From positions 124,001-188,000 of the forward strand of contig NZ_CAAHFB010000004.1 of the NCBI RefSeq assembly GCF_900880625.1: a stretch of 64,000 nt of DNA. The letters run 5' to 3'. This document shows, piece by piece, positions 1 to 9,408 of this stretch. The stretch comes from Halorhabdus rudnickae. Lineage in GTDB: Archaea > Halobacteriota > Halobacteria > Halobacteriales > Haloarculaceae. The position numbers and the translations under genes are program-made. The notes under the pieces are model-generated. The model was not told the DNA's origin. It saw nothing but the letters and a program-made list of their open reading frames with translations, and did not search any database. The first letter of the stretch is position 1. Each line of letters begins with the position of its first letter.

Positions 1-1
1 A

Positions 2-1816
2 CAGTTCGCCCGGGCGATTGCGTCGGTAACATGAGCGCCTCGGAGATCGTCGAAATCGAATCCGATCGCGCTTCGAGTCGTCGACCTCGTCACTCTCGTC
101 CGCCATCCCGTAGATTCCGCGAATCAGATGGCAGCAATGGCCGGATACGTGACGGACAATCCCGGAGTGGTGGGGAAGATCCCGAGCATGATGGCCGAGC
201 AGGTCACACAGAAACAGCAAACACGTAACCCGTTTCTCGAGGACGACCACGAGTACGCGACGTTCCGGAATAGCTGGTATCTGGGATACGCGACTGGCTC
301 GGGCATCTCGATGGTTATCGGAGACAAGGGATCAAGTGCCATCGTCGGTCGCCTTTCCTCGTCGAGCACGCGCATCGGACGTGCGATGCGGGCGCTGAAG
401 GCCGCGAAAACGGGGCTGAAGGCAAGCGTCTCGACGAAGACGATGGCGCTCGTGGGTCGAGTCACGAAGAAAGCCCCCGACGTGGATATCGACACGGGCC
501 AGATAGCCAACCGCTTGAGTGAGGTGTCTCAGCCCGTCCGCCATCGGACGACCAAGCAGTTGCGCGAGATGGATGCGGACACGTTGCGGTGGGTCTCTGA
601 CAACGGGATCGTCTACAAATCCGCGTCGAAAGCCACACGCGTCGTGCGGGCGACCGGCAAGACCGGGCAACGAGCCCTCGAACAACTCGATGTGGATAGT
701 CGCGCGGCGCTGTTGGAACTCTCCGAGCAGATCAAAACCGAGCGGGTGATCCTGCGCGCTTGGGAACGGGGCGAGATCGATACCAAGCAACTCGGGTCGC
801 TGTTGCGCCGGTTCGATGGAATGAGCGGCGACGAACTGTCGATTTCGAAGGGGATCATCAGACGGAGTGACGACGAGGGAATTCAGCTCCTCTGCCGCGG
901 TTCGGTCTGCAATAGCCCGTGTCGGCCCTTCGAGGAAGTGCTGGACGACATCGACAGCGCATCGCTGACGATCAGTGAGGACGATGTCACAGAATTGGGG
1001 ACGGTCCTCGCTAAGGAAAGCGAGGATGTCGATTACTCGGTTGACAATGCAGAAGCGCTGATCTCGGATATCGATTCGTTCGATCAGCTGGACCGGGCCG
1101 TCCGGAAGATCGACGACCTTGATGGCGCGGCCAGTCGCCAGGCATGAGACTTGGTCGAAGAGACGGGCGATGACAGGGTACACTTGCTCAATAAGGTGGC
1201 CGATGCCTCCCTGCAGAAGCTCTTAGACTGTGACGAAATCGAGACGGACGACTTCGTCGAAGCGACACGGAAGTACGCCGATATGGACTCGGTCAAACGG
1301 TCGCAGTTCCGGGAGTTGCTTGCGGATGATGACCTTCGGGACTCGTAGGTGAGTGACATAGGAAATACAAGTATCTCATTAGATAGCATTGAAGACGCTC
1401 TTGATAGGATCTGCCGTGTGGATATCCTGGAACGGCAATTACAACGTAAGTTCAAGCATACGGATGATTTCGGGGTGGCCGGGAACTGGAATAGTAATAA
1501 CAAAGAAGTATTCCAAAATCCCCTCACACGTCATATTGCAGATACAGCAACTCGATCAATCGACGGTACGTATCGTGGTAGGAATGTGACCTATCCTGAT
1601 AACTCTCAGACGGGTAATACCGTGATTGTCTCGACCGACGGTTGGAAATATAGATATTCTTACAATAATGCACAGGCAGTTGTCGATGCCAATTCCATCG
1701 GAATCGTCGGGGCGAGCCGATTTCGACTCATTCGCGGATTCTTTTCCTCGTTTAACTGGGGAATGGGCTCGGCTTGTACAATCGAAGGCGAGGTTCATCG
1801 CGTCTCAAGGTTGTAA
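2..1816 (+). pseudogene. Degraded polymorphic-toxin-like protein with C-terminal colicin D-like nuclease domain (5' end outside window)
   Basis: One reading frame stays protein-like from base 2 to 1816 but is cut by TGA at 32-34, TGA at 1145-1147 and TAG at 1346-1348. The longest piece, from ATG 128, has 339 residues. It is helical and resembles the core of large haloarchaeal secreted proteins. The second piece (1148-1348) repeats a 'VEETGDD' type motif seen in such proteins. The last piece (1349-1816) is clearly AT-richer and has GVAGNW at its residues 42-47, RH at 61-62, GTYRG at 73-77 and a TVIVSTDGWK strand at 91-100. This order resembles colicin D-type tRNase domains at the tips of polymorphic toxins; that assignment is from memory of the family. 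No immunity gene is seen before 1936. Bases 1-34 also read in other frames, so the 5' part may carry frameshifts too. Three separate small genes would be an unlikely alternative. Confidence 0.6.
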
Positions 1817-1898
1817 ACGAATGTCACTTCGGCCCTCAAATCCTGCCGGTAAATGCCCTACAATCGGGCACCTACCGCTACCAATCTGAAAGACTCGC

Positions 1899-1908
1899 CA
1901 ATAAATAC
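1899..1908 (+). promoter_or_regulatory. Candidate TATA box of the dmsR-like gene
   Basis: CAATAAATAC lies 28-37 bases before ATG 1936, the spacing expected for a haloarchaeal leaderless or short-leader transcript. The region 1817-1935 holds no gene. Confidence 0.4.
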
Positions 1909-1935
1909 AGGAGGATTCGGCACGAACTAACACGT

Positions 1936-2580
1936 ATGAATCACCAATCGAGTCCTGGGGTCGATACAGTCGACGAAGACGAGAGACCGGGATTCGATTC
2001 CCGACGCCCACTAACTGCCGTACTGGTCGTCGAAGGGGCCGACTGTATCTGTCCCGCGGCGGGCGCTGGTGATGATACTTCGCCCATCGATCATCACTTG
2101 ATCGATAATACCTGTCACGTCACCACGTGTGCCAGCACCGAAGACGCCACAGTCCACTACCGACGGACGACGACCCACGGGGAGTGCGTCTGTCGCATCG
2201 TCGCATCCCACGGCTGTAATCCTTCTCTCCAGGCGATTAGCGGACGGTCGGTAGTCGTTAGAACGAACCCCCCCGACAGAGAGACGTTACGGGACGTCGT
2301 TATGGACCTCAGAGAGAGCGCGGGGAGCGTCCACCTCAAGCAACTGGTCAAAGGGGGGTCCGATGAACGTCGATCGGAACTTGTCGACCTCGAGAACCTG
2401 ACCGACATCGAGCGTGAGACGATCGACTGGGCGATCATCGCCGGCTACTACGATCGACCGCGGACAGTCGAATTCGAGGAGTTAGCCGACGAGATTGGTA
2501 TCTCGAAGTCGGCCCTCTCGAAACGACTGTCCTCAGCGGAGGCAAAAGTCATGCAGGACCTGTTCAGCGACGGAGCCTAG
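1936..2580 (+). CDS. dmsR: DmsR-like transcriptional regulator (Bat/HTH_10 family)
   Basis: A 214-residue protein. The last ~55 residues form the archaeal Bat-type helix-turn-helix: 'LTDIERETIDWAI' followed by 'FEELADEIGISKSALSKRL'. The N-terminal half has seven cysteines (37, 39, 60, 65, 84, 86, 94) that could sense redox state or bind metal; that role is inference. Haloarchaeal dms operons carry a Bat-type activator, DmsR, next to them, and this gene lies 82 bases upstream of such an operon on the same strand. I chose ATG 1936 because the upstream part of the open frame (from 1774) overlaps the toxin relic and is not protein-like. Cys-rich variants exist in this family, so the exact signal is unknown. 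Confidence 0.8.
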   Translation: MNHQSSPGVDTVDEDERPGFDSRRPLTAVLVVEGADCICPAAGAGDDTSPIDHHLIDNTCHVTTCASTEDATVHYRRTTTHGECVCRIVASHGCNPSLQAISGRSVVVRTNPPDRETLRDVVMDLRESAGSVHLKQLVKGGSDERRSELVDLENLTDIERETIDWAIIAGYYDRPRTVEFEELADEIGISKSALSKRLSSAEAKVMQDLFSDGA

Positions 2581-2588
2581 GGCGTTAG

Positions 2589-2609
2589 TATATAAAGAGC
2601 ACAATTGTG
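2589..2609 (+). promoter_or_regulatory. Candidate promoter and operator of the dms operon
   Basis: TATATAAAG at 2589-2597 is a good TATA box. It is followed directly by the perfect 10-base palindrome CACAATTGTG (2600-2609), placed between the TATA box and the expected start site, where a bound regulator would act. The first gene starts at GTG 2663. Which protein binds is not known. Confidence 0.45.
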
Positions 2610-2662
2610 TCCGGCTAACGGGTTGGGGTGGGAGCGTGTAGATAGAGCCACGGTGGCTCGAA

Positions 2663-2917
2663 GTGACTGATACTACCGACACACACGACGGGATGGCGCG
2701 TCGGCTAGACGACGAGGATTGGGAACAGTCGGCCGAGGAGATCCTTGCGGAAAGCACCCACAGTACGGAGTTGGGGAAACAGATGGGTCGGGACGCAGTC
2801 CGGGTCAGTATCGGAGAGATGTCCGAGGCAGATTTCCACGAGAAGTATCACGACGTCGTCCTTGAGGAGTTCGGCGTCGACGACCGACCGACGAAACCGG
2901 AGGGGTTCGATGAGTGA
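2663..2917 (+). CDS. Small acidic protein heading the molybdoenzyme operon
   Basis: An 84-residue soluble, acidic protein with GTG start 2663 and no cysteines. It has a conserved-looking 'ELGKQMGRDAVRVSIGEMSEADFHEKYHDVVLEEFGV' region (residues ~36-72), stated here from positions 36 onward. Similar short proteins precede haloarchaeal molybdopterin subunits, where databases call them ferredoxin N-terminal-domain proteins; I recall this rather than having checked it. Its stop overlaps the start of the catalytic subunit by 8 bases, so the two are translationally coupled. It could be an assembly or leader-binding factor; function unknown. Confidence 0.65.
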   Translation: MTDTTDTHDGMARRLDDEDWEQSAEEILAESTHSTELGKQMGRDAVRVSIGEMSEADFHEKYHDVVLEEFGVDDRPTKPEGFDE

Positions 2918-5381
2918 GCAAGATGGCGTCACGCGCCGGAACGTCCTGCTCAGTGCCGGGGCGGCCGCGGGGGTCCTCGGTGTCGGCGGATCGAACGTGC
3001 TCCAGTCGTTGAGCGACGATTCGGGTGTCAACGACGTCGAGCGATTCTTACAGGAGAACACGGTCGTCCATGGCTACTGTTCGCCGAACTGTCGGGGGCA
3101 CTGCCCGCTCGACATCCATGTTCGGGACGGACAGATCCGGAAAGTCGAACCCGCGATCCCCGACCGGGAAGAGTTTCGACGGGCCTGTACGCTGGGACAG
3201 ACCCACCTCCACCGGACGTACAACCCCAACCGGCTGAAGTACCCGATGAAGCGAAGCGACTGGTCGCCCGAGAATCCGAATCCACAGGGGCGGGGACCAG
3301 ACGCCGAGTTCGAGCGAATCGAGTGGGCCGAAGCGCTCGATTACGTTGCCGATGAGATGGACCGTATCCGGAACGAATACAGCCCCGAGAGTGTCTACTT
3401 CGAACTCGGGTCCGGCGGCAGCGGTATCAACGGCACGGTGTACAGCCGGCTGGCGAACCTCTTTGGCGGGACGATGATGTCCTGGTCGATCGACATCAAC
3501 GTCGGCCTCGGCTTCCGACGGATCACCGGTGCAGGGTACTTCAATACCCCCACCAACATGCGGACTGACATCAAGAACGCCGATACGATCCTGATTTGGG
3601 GCGGTAACGTGTTCAGAAGCCGCCTCAATCCAGACGCGCGTTTCCTGCTGGATGCTATCGAGGGCGGGACGAAAATCGTCGGGATCGACCCAGTGTACAA
3701 CCAGACGACAGCCAAGTCCGACCTTTGGTTGCCTGTCAAGCCTGGTAAGGACATTCACCTCGTGATGGGCATGATCCATACCGTGCTTGATGAGGACCTG
3801 GAGGACACCGAGTTCCTCAGAGAACGGACGCTCGCGCCGGCGCTCGTCAGAACCGACAACGGCAATCTTCTGAAGACCGGGGACGTCCTCCCCGAAGGCG
3901 ACGACGAAACGCCGGTCGCCTACGACGCGGACGCCGGCCAAGCGGTGGCACTCGAACCGGAGACGTACGGCGAGTACGCGCTGCGAGGGACTTTCGATAT
4001 CGACGGCTACGAAGTTCGGACGGCACTGACGGAACTTGAGGAATCCGTCGCCGCCTACGCGCCGGAGGACATCGAGGAAACCATCGGCGTCGATGCCGAT
4101 AACGTCCGACAAGCAGTCCGCTGGCTCGCAACGCGCGGGCCTGGCGGCGTCATGACGGGGCTCGGTGTCGATCGGTACGTCTACGGCCATGTCTTCGGTC
4201 AGGCGTACGCGATTCTCCTGGCACTCACCGGTGATTACGGACGCAGCGGTTGTGTCACTGGCGGCCGGTTCGCCGGTTCCGGATACAAGAGCGATTACGG
4301 AACCGTCGATGGAAGTCCAGGGACGAGAACGCTCCAGCAGAAGGGAATCCTCTCGGCATTGCAGGGCGACGCTGACCCGCCGCTGAAGATGATGTACACC
4401 CAGTCCTCGAACTTCGTCGCTAACCAACTCCCTGACCGTCAGCAGTGGATCGACTCGCTGTCGAACCTGGACCTCGTCGCAGTGGCCGACATCCATCACA
4501 CACCCACTGTCCAGCATGCAGATATCGTTCTTCCGGCCTCGCACTGGACCGAGCGCGAGGACGTCACAGGGGCCGGCGAACATCCTCACGCGATGTACCG
4601 CGAACCGGTCCACGATCCGCTGTGGGAGTCCAAATCGGACCACTGGATGATCGCGGAACTGGCCGACCGGTTGGGATACGGCGAGCACTTCGAACGCGAT
4701 CGGACAGCATTACTCCGGAAGATCCTGGAGGCGGAAGACCGGTTCACCTTCGAGGAGATCCGCGAGAAGGGGACTATCCACCTCGAAACCGACGAGGTCA
4801 TCTTCAAAGACGAGTTCAATACCCCCACCGGTCGCCTCGAGATCTACGACGAGGACGCGCCCAGTGAGAAGGGAGTCTCCCTCGAACTCCCGGTTCCTCT
4901 GGAGGATCGAACGGCCGACGATCACGAACTGGCCGACGAATACCCGCTGTTGTTCATGCAGGGACACTCGAAATGGCGGATCCACTCACAGTGGGCCGAG
5001 AACCCCTTGATGCGGGAGATCAACCCGGAGCCACGGATCGATATCAACCCACAGGACGCCAGAGACCGCGGGATTGAGGACGGCGAGTACGTCCGGGTTT
5101 ACAACGACCGCGGCGAGATGGTCGTCAAGGCCAAGTACAACGACGCTTATCGCCCCGGCCACGTCAATACCGACCAGGGGTGGTGGGAAGAGCACTACAT
5201 CGCCGGCCACCATAACGACTTGACCCACACCGACGTCAGCGAGACAATCGAGAACTTTGCGTTCTACGATACTCGCGTCGAGATTGAACCAGCCCCGGAC
5301 GACCTTGATACGAGCAAGTACGACGATCCGGCTGAGACAGATTGGATCGGAGACTTCCAACACGGCGGTGATACAGCATGA
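2910..5381 (+). CDS. dmsA: Molybdopterin-dependent oxidoreductase catalytic subunit (DMSO reductase family, DmsA-like)
   Basis: An 823-residue protein starting at ATG 2910. R9-R10 followed by a hydrophobic, alanine-rich stretch is a Tat signal, so the enzyme works outside the membrane. Cysteines 57, 61, 65 and 93 (C-x3-C-x3-C-x27-C) form the N-terminal [4Fe-4S] site. Typical bis-MGD binding segments follow, including 'ADIVLPASHWTE' and the C-terminal 'MQGHSKWRIHSQW' region. The molybdenum ligand could be Ser or Asp in the 'SWSIDIN' segment (around residues 193-199), and I cannot decide which. The iron-sulfur subunit, membrane anchor and chaperone follow in overlapping reading frames. DMSO/TMAO reduction is the likely role by gene order, but thiosulfate, polysulfide or another oxyanion is possible. 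Confidence 0.85.
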   Translation: MSEQDGVTRRNVLLSAGAAAGVLGVGGSNVLQSLSDDSGVNDVERFLQENTVVHGYCSPNCRGHCPLDIHVRDGQIRKVEPAIPDREEFRRACTLGQTHLHRTYNPNRLKYPMKRSDWSPENPNPQGRGPDAEFERIEWAEALDYVADEMDRIRNEYSPESVYFELGSGGSGINGTVYSRLANLFGGTMMSWSIDINVGLGFRRITGAGYFNTPTNMRTDIKNADTILIWGGNVFRSRLNPDARFLLDAIEGGTKIVGIDPVYNQTTAKSDLWLPVKPGKDIHLVMGMIHTVLDEDLEDTEFLRERTLAPALVRTDNGNLLKTGDVLPEGDDETPVAYDADAGQAVALEPETYGEYALRGTFDIDGYEVRTALTELEESVAAYAPEDIEETIGVDADNVRQAVRWLATRGPGGVMTGLGVDRYVYGHVFGQAYAILLALTGDYGRSGCVTGGRFAGSGYKSDYGTVDGSPGTRTLQQKGILSALQGDADPPLKMMYTQSSNFVANQLPDRQQWIDSLSNLDLVAVADIHHTPTVQHADIVLPASHWTEREDVTGAGEHPHAMYREPVHDPLWESKSDHWMIAELADRLGYGEHFERDRTALLRKILEAEDRFTFEEIREKGTIHLETDEVIFKDEFNTPTGRLEIYDEDAPSEKGVSLELPVPLEDRTADDHELADEYPLLFMQGHSKWRIHSQWAENPLMREINPEPRIDINPQDARDRGIEDGEYVRVYNDRGEMVVKAKYNDAYRPGHVNTDQGWWEEHYIAGHHNDLTHTDVSETIENFAFYDTRVEIEPAPDDLDTSKYDDPAETDWIGDFQHGGDTA

Positions 5382-6127
5382 CCAACTACGGAATGGTAAT
5401 CGACCAAGAGCGGTGTATCGGTTGTCACTCTTGCGCAGTGGCGTGTAAGGATGAGAACAACGTCAGTATGGGACAGGCCTGGAACCGGATCCTCACTGCT
5501 GGTGGCGAAAATATAGACACGCCGACAGGAAAGTATCCCGTGGACGGGGGCGACGGAACGCTGTCAATGCAGTACCAGCCGACGGCCTGCCAGCATTGTT
5601 CGAACGCCCCGTGCGTGAAGGTCTGTCCAGTTAACGCCACGTACGAGCGCGAGGACGGGATCGTCGAGATAGACTACGAGAAGTGCATGGGCTGTCGATA
5701 CTGTATGGCTGCTTGCCCGTACAACGCTCGGGTGTTCAACTACGACGAACCCGAAACGACCGCGCCCGACGGGACCGGCAACGTCGAGCAGCGCGAACGC
5801 GGTGTCGTCGAGAAGTGTACGTTCTGTAGCCACCGACTTGACGAGGGACTCGACCCGGCGTGTACGATTGCTTGCCCGTCCAGCGCACGAATCTTCGGGG
5901 ACTTAGACGATCCTGACAGTGCCGTTTCACGGTATGTCAAGCAGTACGAAACCACGCAACTGCTCGATGATCTGGAAACCGACCCGAGTACCTATTACAT
6001 CCGTGGGGAGATGTCTCCCGGCCGCAATCACCTCGGTAACGAAATGGAGTCCGAACTCGACGATCCGCCTAAACGTCGCAACGCCGACCCTGGCGTTCCG
6101 GCGACGGACGGAGGTGCGGAGCGATGA
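5378..6127 (+). CDS. dmsB: Four-cluster ferredoxin subunit of the molybdoenzyme (DmsB-like)
   Basis: A 249-residue electron-transfer subunit. Sixteen cysteines fall in four groups: 13/16/19/23, 71/74/79/83, 103/106/109/113 and 147/150/162/166, giving four [4Fe-4S] clusters as in DmsB/PsrB/NrfC. It has no Tat signal of its own and is presumably carried across the membrane with the catalytic subunit. Its start overlaps the catalytic subunit's stop (ATGA), and its end overlaps the membrane anchor gene in the same way. Confidence 0.9.
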   Translation: MTNYGMVIDQERCIGCHSCAVACKDENNVSMGQAWNRILTAGGENIDTPTGKYPVDGGDGTLSMQYQPTACQHCSNAPCVKVCPVNATYEREDGIVEIDYEKCMGCRYCMAACPYNARVFNYDEPETTAPDGTGNVEQRERGVVEKCTFCSHRLDEGLDPACTIACPSSARIFGDLDDPDSAVSRYVKQYETTQLLDDLETDPSTYYIRGEMSPGRNHLGNEMESELDDPPKRRNADPGVPATDGGAER

Positions 6128-7464
6128 GCGACCCAGTCGCGTCTCCTGGTAAGTTCGGGACGCGTGGCAAGGCCTGGATCGCCGGCTTAAGCGTGCTCGT
6201 CCTCGCCGGGTTGGTGGCCTGGGCCTACCAGCTCAGCCAGGGGCTGATCGTCACGGGGATGGACAACGTCTTCTCTTGGGGGCTGTACATCATGCTGTTC
6301 GTCTTCTTTGTCGGACTCTCGGCCGGCGGGCTAATCATTTCCAGCGTGCCGAAGTTCTTTCACTCCAACCGGTACGACTCCATCGCAGCGCTTGGCGTGC
6401 TGATCAGCTTTGCCTGCATCGTAGTCGCGGGCCTACTGATCCTCCCGGATCTGGGCCGACCCAGCCGCGTAGTCGGATTCTTTCTCTCGCCGGACTTCCG
6501 GTCGCCGATGGTGTGGGACTTCGCGATCGTGGTGCTGTACGGTCTGTTCTGTGCGGTGTACTTCTGGCTGTTGACCCGGCGTGACCTGGCCGCCCGCGGC
6601 TCGCGGTTCGCCTTCGGAGTCCGTGATACGGAGGCTGGCCGGAAACGGGATCGAAAACTCTCGTTCTGGGCTGCGTCGATCGCAATCCCGCTGGCTGTCG
6701 CGCTCCACTCAGTCACCGGCTGGATCTTCGCGCTACAGATCGGCCGCGGCAGCTGGTTCAGCCCGCTGGTCGCACCCATGTTCATCATGAAGGCACTGGT
6801 TTCAGGGCTAGCGCTGGTGCTCGTAGTCGCGATACTCGCCACCCAGTTCACTCGGTTTGAACTCTCCAAGGAACTGGTCCCGGAACTCGGGAAAGTGCTC
6901 GGCGTGTTTGTCGCAGTCCACATCGTCTATCTCGTCGGTGCTGAACGGCTGCCACACGCCTGGGCCGCGAACTTTGACTTCTGGGCAATCACCAGTGGCT
7001 TTCTCGTGGGCAATACGGTGTCGTTCTGGTTGTGGACCGTCGTCGGCGGAGTGATCCCGCTGGCATTGCTGGTCGTCCCGGCTCTGCGGACACGTACCTG
7101 GGCAGTATTCACCGCTAGCGTGTTCGCGATTTTCGGTATTCTCTTCGAGGGCGTCAACCTCATCTTCACCGGCTACAACGATCTCAATATCGCAGCCGCG
7201 CCCGGTGTCACGACCGGGACCGGGTACAGTGGGATTGGATCGAACGTCTGGGCGACGGTCGGGACCTACACGCCGACGGTGATCGAGTTGCTGGTTTCGA
7301 TCGGGCTTATCGCACTCGGCGCCTTGATCCTCACCCTCGGCCTGCGGTACTTCCCGGTATTCCCGGGATCAGCAGTCGAAAGCGGACCTCGACGCGAATC
7401 AACTGGTGACGCCGCGGCCGCGGACGGTGGCGCAGTCCGAGCGGACGGTGGCAACGATGAGTGA
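6124..7464 (+). CDS. dmsC: NrfD/PsrC/DmsC-type membrane anchor subunit
   Basis: A 446-residue protein with about nine or ten hydrophobic segments, beginning around residues 18-38. It carries NrfD-family features such as 'GLSAGGLIISSV' near residues 62-73. It anchors the molybdoenzyme and passes electrons from menaquinol to the iron-sulfur subunit. The C-terminal ~30 residues are acidic and low-complexity. It overlaps its neighbours on both sides (ATGA with dmsB; 8 bases with the chaperone gene). Confidence 0.88.
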   Translation: MSDPVASPGKFGTRGKAWIAGLSVLVLAGLVAWAYQLSQGLIVTGMDNVFSWGLYIMLFVFFVGLSAGGLIISSVPKFFHSNRYDSIAALGVLISFACIVVAGLLILPDLGRPSRVVGFFLSPDFRSPMVWDFAIVVLYGLFCAVYFWLLTRRDLAARGSRFAFGVRDTEAGRKRDRKLSFWAASIAIPLAVALHSVTGWIFALQIGRGSWFSPLVAPMFIMKALVSGLALVLVVAILATQFTRFELSKELVPELGKVLGVFVAVHIVYLVGAERLPHAWAANFDFWAITSGFLVGNTVSFWLWTVVGGVIPLALLVVPALRTRTWAVFTASVFAIFGILFEGVNLIFTGYNDLNIAAAPGVTTGTGYSGIGSNVWATVGTYTPTVIELLVSIGLIALGALILTLGLRYFPVFPGSAVESGPRRESTGDAAAADGGAVRADGGNDE

Positions 7465-7987
7465 CGCCGCTCCCGCCGGGGAGACAGAGGTTGCCGAGGG
7501 CTACGCAGTGCTGGCACAGTGCTGGCGGCAACCGACCGAACGGCTCCTTGCGGCTATCGAGTCGGGGAAGCTCGCGGGCGTCGTCTCCGAGTCGACGACA
7601 ACCGATCTGTCGACGTTACGGACCGAACATACCCGGCTGTTCGTCGGGCCTGAGGGCCCGCCATGTCCGCCCTACGAGAGTAGCTACCGCGATGGTGGCG
7701 ACGACGCCGGCAACGTTCTCGGCCCGTCTACGCGAGCGGTTGTCGAGTGGTACGACGAGTACGGCCTCGGGCTCGATCCTGAGTGGTCTGATCTCCCCGA
7801 TCACGTCGCGACCGAAATCGAATTCGCCGGCCATCTGTCGGTGGTCGCCTCGTCGGAAACTCGGGAACGATTCCTCGACGACCATCCTCGGCAGTGGTTC
7901 GAGACGTTTTTTGAGACGGTCCGTGCAGAGACGCGCGAGCCGTTCTACGTTGAAATCGCGGACGCGACCGCCGCTGTCGTGCTGTAA
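7457..7987 (+). CDS. dmsD: TorD/DmsD-family molybdoenzyme chaperone
   Basis: A 176-residue helical cytoplasmic protein. 'TRLFVGPEGPPCPPYESSY' (residues ~57-75) and the later 'LPDHVATEIEFAGHLS' segment are family hallmarks. It should bind the Tat leader of the catalytic subunit and hold it until the molybdenum cofactor and partner subunit are in place. I chose ATG 7457, which overlaps the preceding gene by 8 bases; the open frame to 7406 belongs to the shadow of dmsC. Confidence 0.85.
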   Translation: MSDAAPAGETEVAEGYAVLAQCWRQPTERLLAAIESGKLAGVVSESTTTDLSTLRTEHTRLFVGPEGPPCPPYESSYRDGGDDAGNVLGPSTRAVVEWYDEYGLGLDPEWSDLPDHVATEIEFAGHLSVVASSETRERFLDDHPRQWFETFFETVRAETREPFYVEIADATAAVVL

Positions 7988-8185
7988 TGTTGCCGCCTCC
8001 TCTTTCGTATCGCGTTGACGTTCAGCACTGACATGGCACCAAAATGGACAAGATACCCATACTTCTCTCTGCGTTTCCAGGAGCGTTTGTCGAGTCAAAC
8101 CCGATTTGAACGCGTCCGGGTCAAGTGAGCGTCTTTCAAGCAGTCAGCACCCAACAGTTAACCTCCTCTCGTCTGAAATGCCACC

Positions 8186-8515
8186 ATGGCGGACAAAATC
8201 GACTCTCCAGACGACTTACCGGCAGCAGCCGGCGGACTAGCCGACGACTATCCCGATATCTGGGACGCCTATGCCGATCTCGGTAAGGCGTGTTCACAAG
8301 CGGGCGAGGTCGACGGCAAGACGAAGCGGCTCGTAAAACTCGCCCTGGCGGTGGGTGCCCAGTCCGAAGGCGCCGTCCACTCACATGCGCGACGCGGACT
8401 CGAAGAGGATATCGACCCCGAAACGCTCCGGCACGTGGCATTGCTTGCGATCCCAACGCTCGGCTTCCCGGAGGCCATGGCTGCGCTGACCTGGATCGAC
8501 GACCTAGCAAAGTGA
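8186..8515 (+). CDS. Carboxymuconolactone decarboxylase/AhpD-like protein without redox cysteines
   Basis: A 109-residue helical protein of the CMD fold with 'KLALAVGAQSEGAVHSHARRG' around residues 50-70. Peroxidase-type members have ExxCxxCH here; this one has E-G-A-V-H-S-H, so a disulfide-based peroxidase role is unlikely. It lies 198 bases after the dms operon on the same strand, with no obvious link to it. Start ATG 8186 is preceded by AT-richer DNA. Confidence 0.8.
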   Translation: MADKIDSPDDLPAAAGGLADDYPDIWDAYADLGKACSQAGEVDGKTKRLVKLALAVGAQSEGAVHSHARRGLEEDIDPETLRHVALLAIPTLGFPEAMAALTWIDDLAK

Positions 8516-8517
8516 GA

Positions 8518-9036
8518 TCCGACGGATATTATGAAGTTTCGACGAGTGGACTCACAGTTCTCGGTGTGGTCGGCACCGCAGTTCTCTCGCCAGTCGCGTA
8601 CGTCGGCATCATCGGGTTCGTCGGACGCGTCGTTCCCCACGTCGTTCAGAAACTGCTCGGACCGAACGGTTCGGGAAAGTCTTCGCTCGTCCGAGCGATC
8701 GGTGGTTTGCTCGAACCCACAACGGGGACAGTGACTGCTGATGGGATCGTTGTCCAGATGCTCTCCTGCGAAGAGACTGCCCAGCTGATCGGCCATCTCC
8801 TACAAGTCGAAGGGACGACGCCGTCCGCGACCGTCTTCGATACCGTATTACTTGGCCCGAATCCACACTTCGGGTGGCGACCCGGCAGGTCGAACCGATG
8901 TGCCGTCGAGAGCGTTCTCGCCGGGCTTGGGATCGATGACCTGACAATGCAGGAAGTGCCGACACTCAGCGGTGAGCAACGTCGGACAGCCCAATTCAGC
9001 CACCAGGCAGCAGGAAAATCAACCGATCTGTGGTAG
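8518..9036 (+). pseudogene. Relic of a FecCD/FecE-type ABC importer (permease end fused to ATPase by deletion)
   Basis: In one frame, a FecCD permease tail ('YVGIIGFVGRVVPHVV', the conserved GFVGLVVPH region) runs straight into a FecE/BtuD-type ATPase beginning at its Walker A box (LGPNGSGKSS). The permease start, the ATPase N-terminus and everything after a damaged signature motif (LSGEQRR in place of LSGGQ) are missing, so Walker B and the switch His are lost. The join at about base 8660 looks like one internal deletion, followed by 3' truncation. The intact ancestor would have imported cobalamin or an iron siderophore. Confidence 0.75.
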
Positions 9037-9408
9037 AGGTGCCCGCCCAACGTTCAGTTCGCGGCCACCACGACCGAGGTGCCAGGCCACAGGCCAAGCG
9101 AGATCGGAGTGTCACCCGGACGATGGCGTGGGGCGTGGAGAGTGTAAGCAGCTGTTAGAACGGACGTTCCCAAACAGGCTGGAGGAAGCTGTTTGTAGCG
9201 CCCCCAGAATGGGTGTGGGGGCAGGTCGTGTCCTGCCTTTGAATGTATATGTCTAGGCCAGATGTCCACCACGATACGGCAGACGATCACGAACGCTTCG
9301 AGCAAGAACTACTCGCACAGGATCGGGATGCCTGGCGAGTGTCGACACAAATTGATATTTCATCGACACACCTGGGATACACGATGGGGGCATCTTCTAT
9401 TATTTCAC
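9037..9408. other. Intergenic stretch with gene debris
   Basis: This region has no convincing gene. From about 9252 a short frame reads 'SRPDVHHDTADDHERFEQE' and 'LLAQDRDAWR', which looks like the acidic N-terminus of a haloarchaeal protein, but it is not continued. It may be further debris from the broken importer locus. Confidence 0.3.

Noticed and set aside
1145-1348. Stop codon recoding (TGA/TAG read as an amino acid) in the left-edge gene
   Set aside because: Two different stop codons plus a third at 32-34 and no recoding element visible; gene decay is simpler.
3048-4688. 546-residue antisense frame inside the molybdoenzyme gene
   Set aside because: Shadow of the high-GC coding strand; no domain or motif, while the sense protein has clear catalytic motifs.
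9054-9305. Possible transposase fragment on either strand
   Set aside because: No catalytic motif, inverted repeats or target duplication seen.
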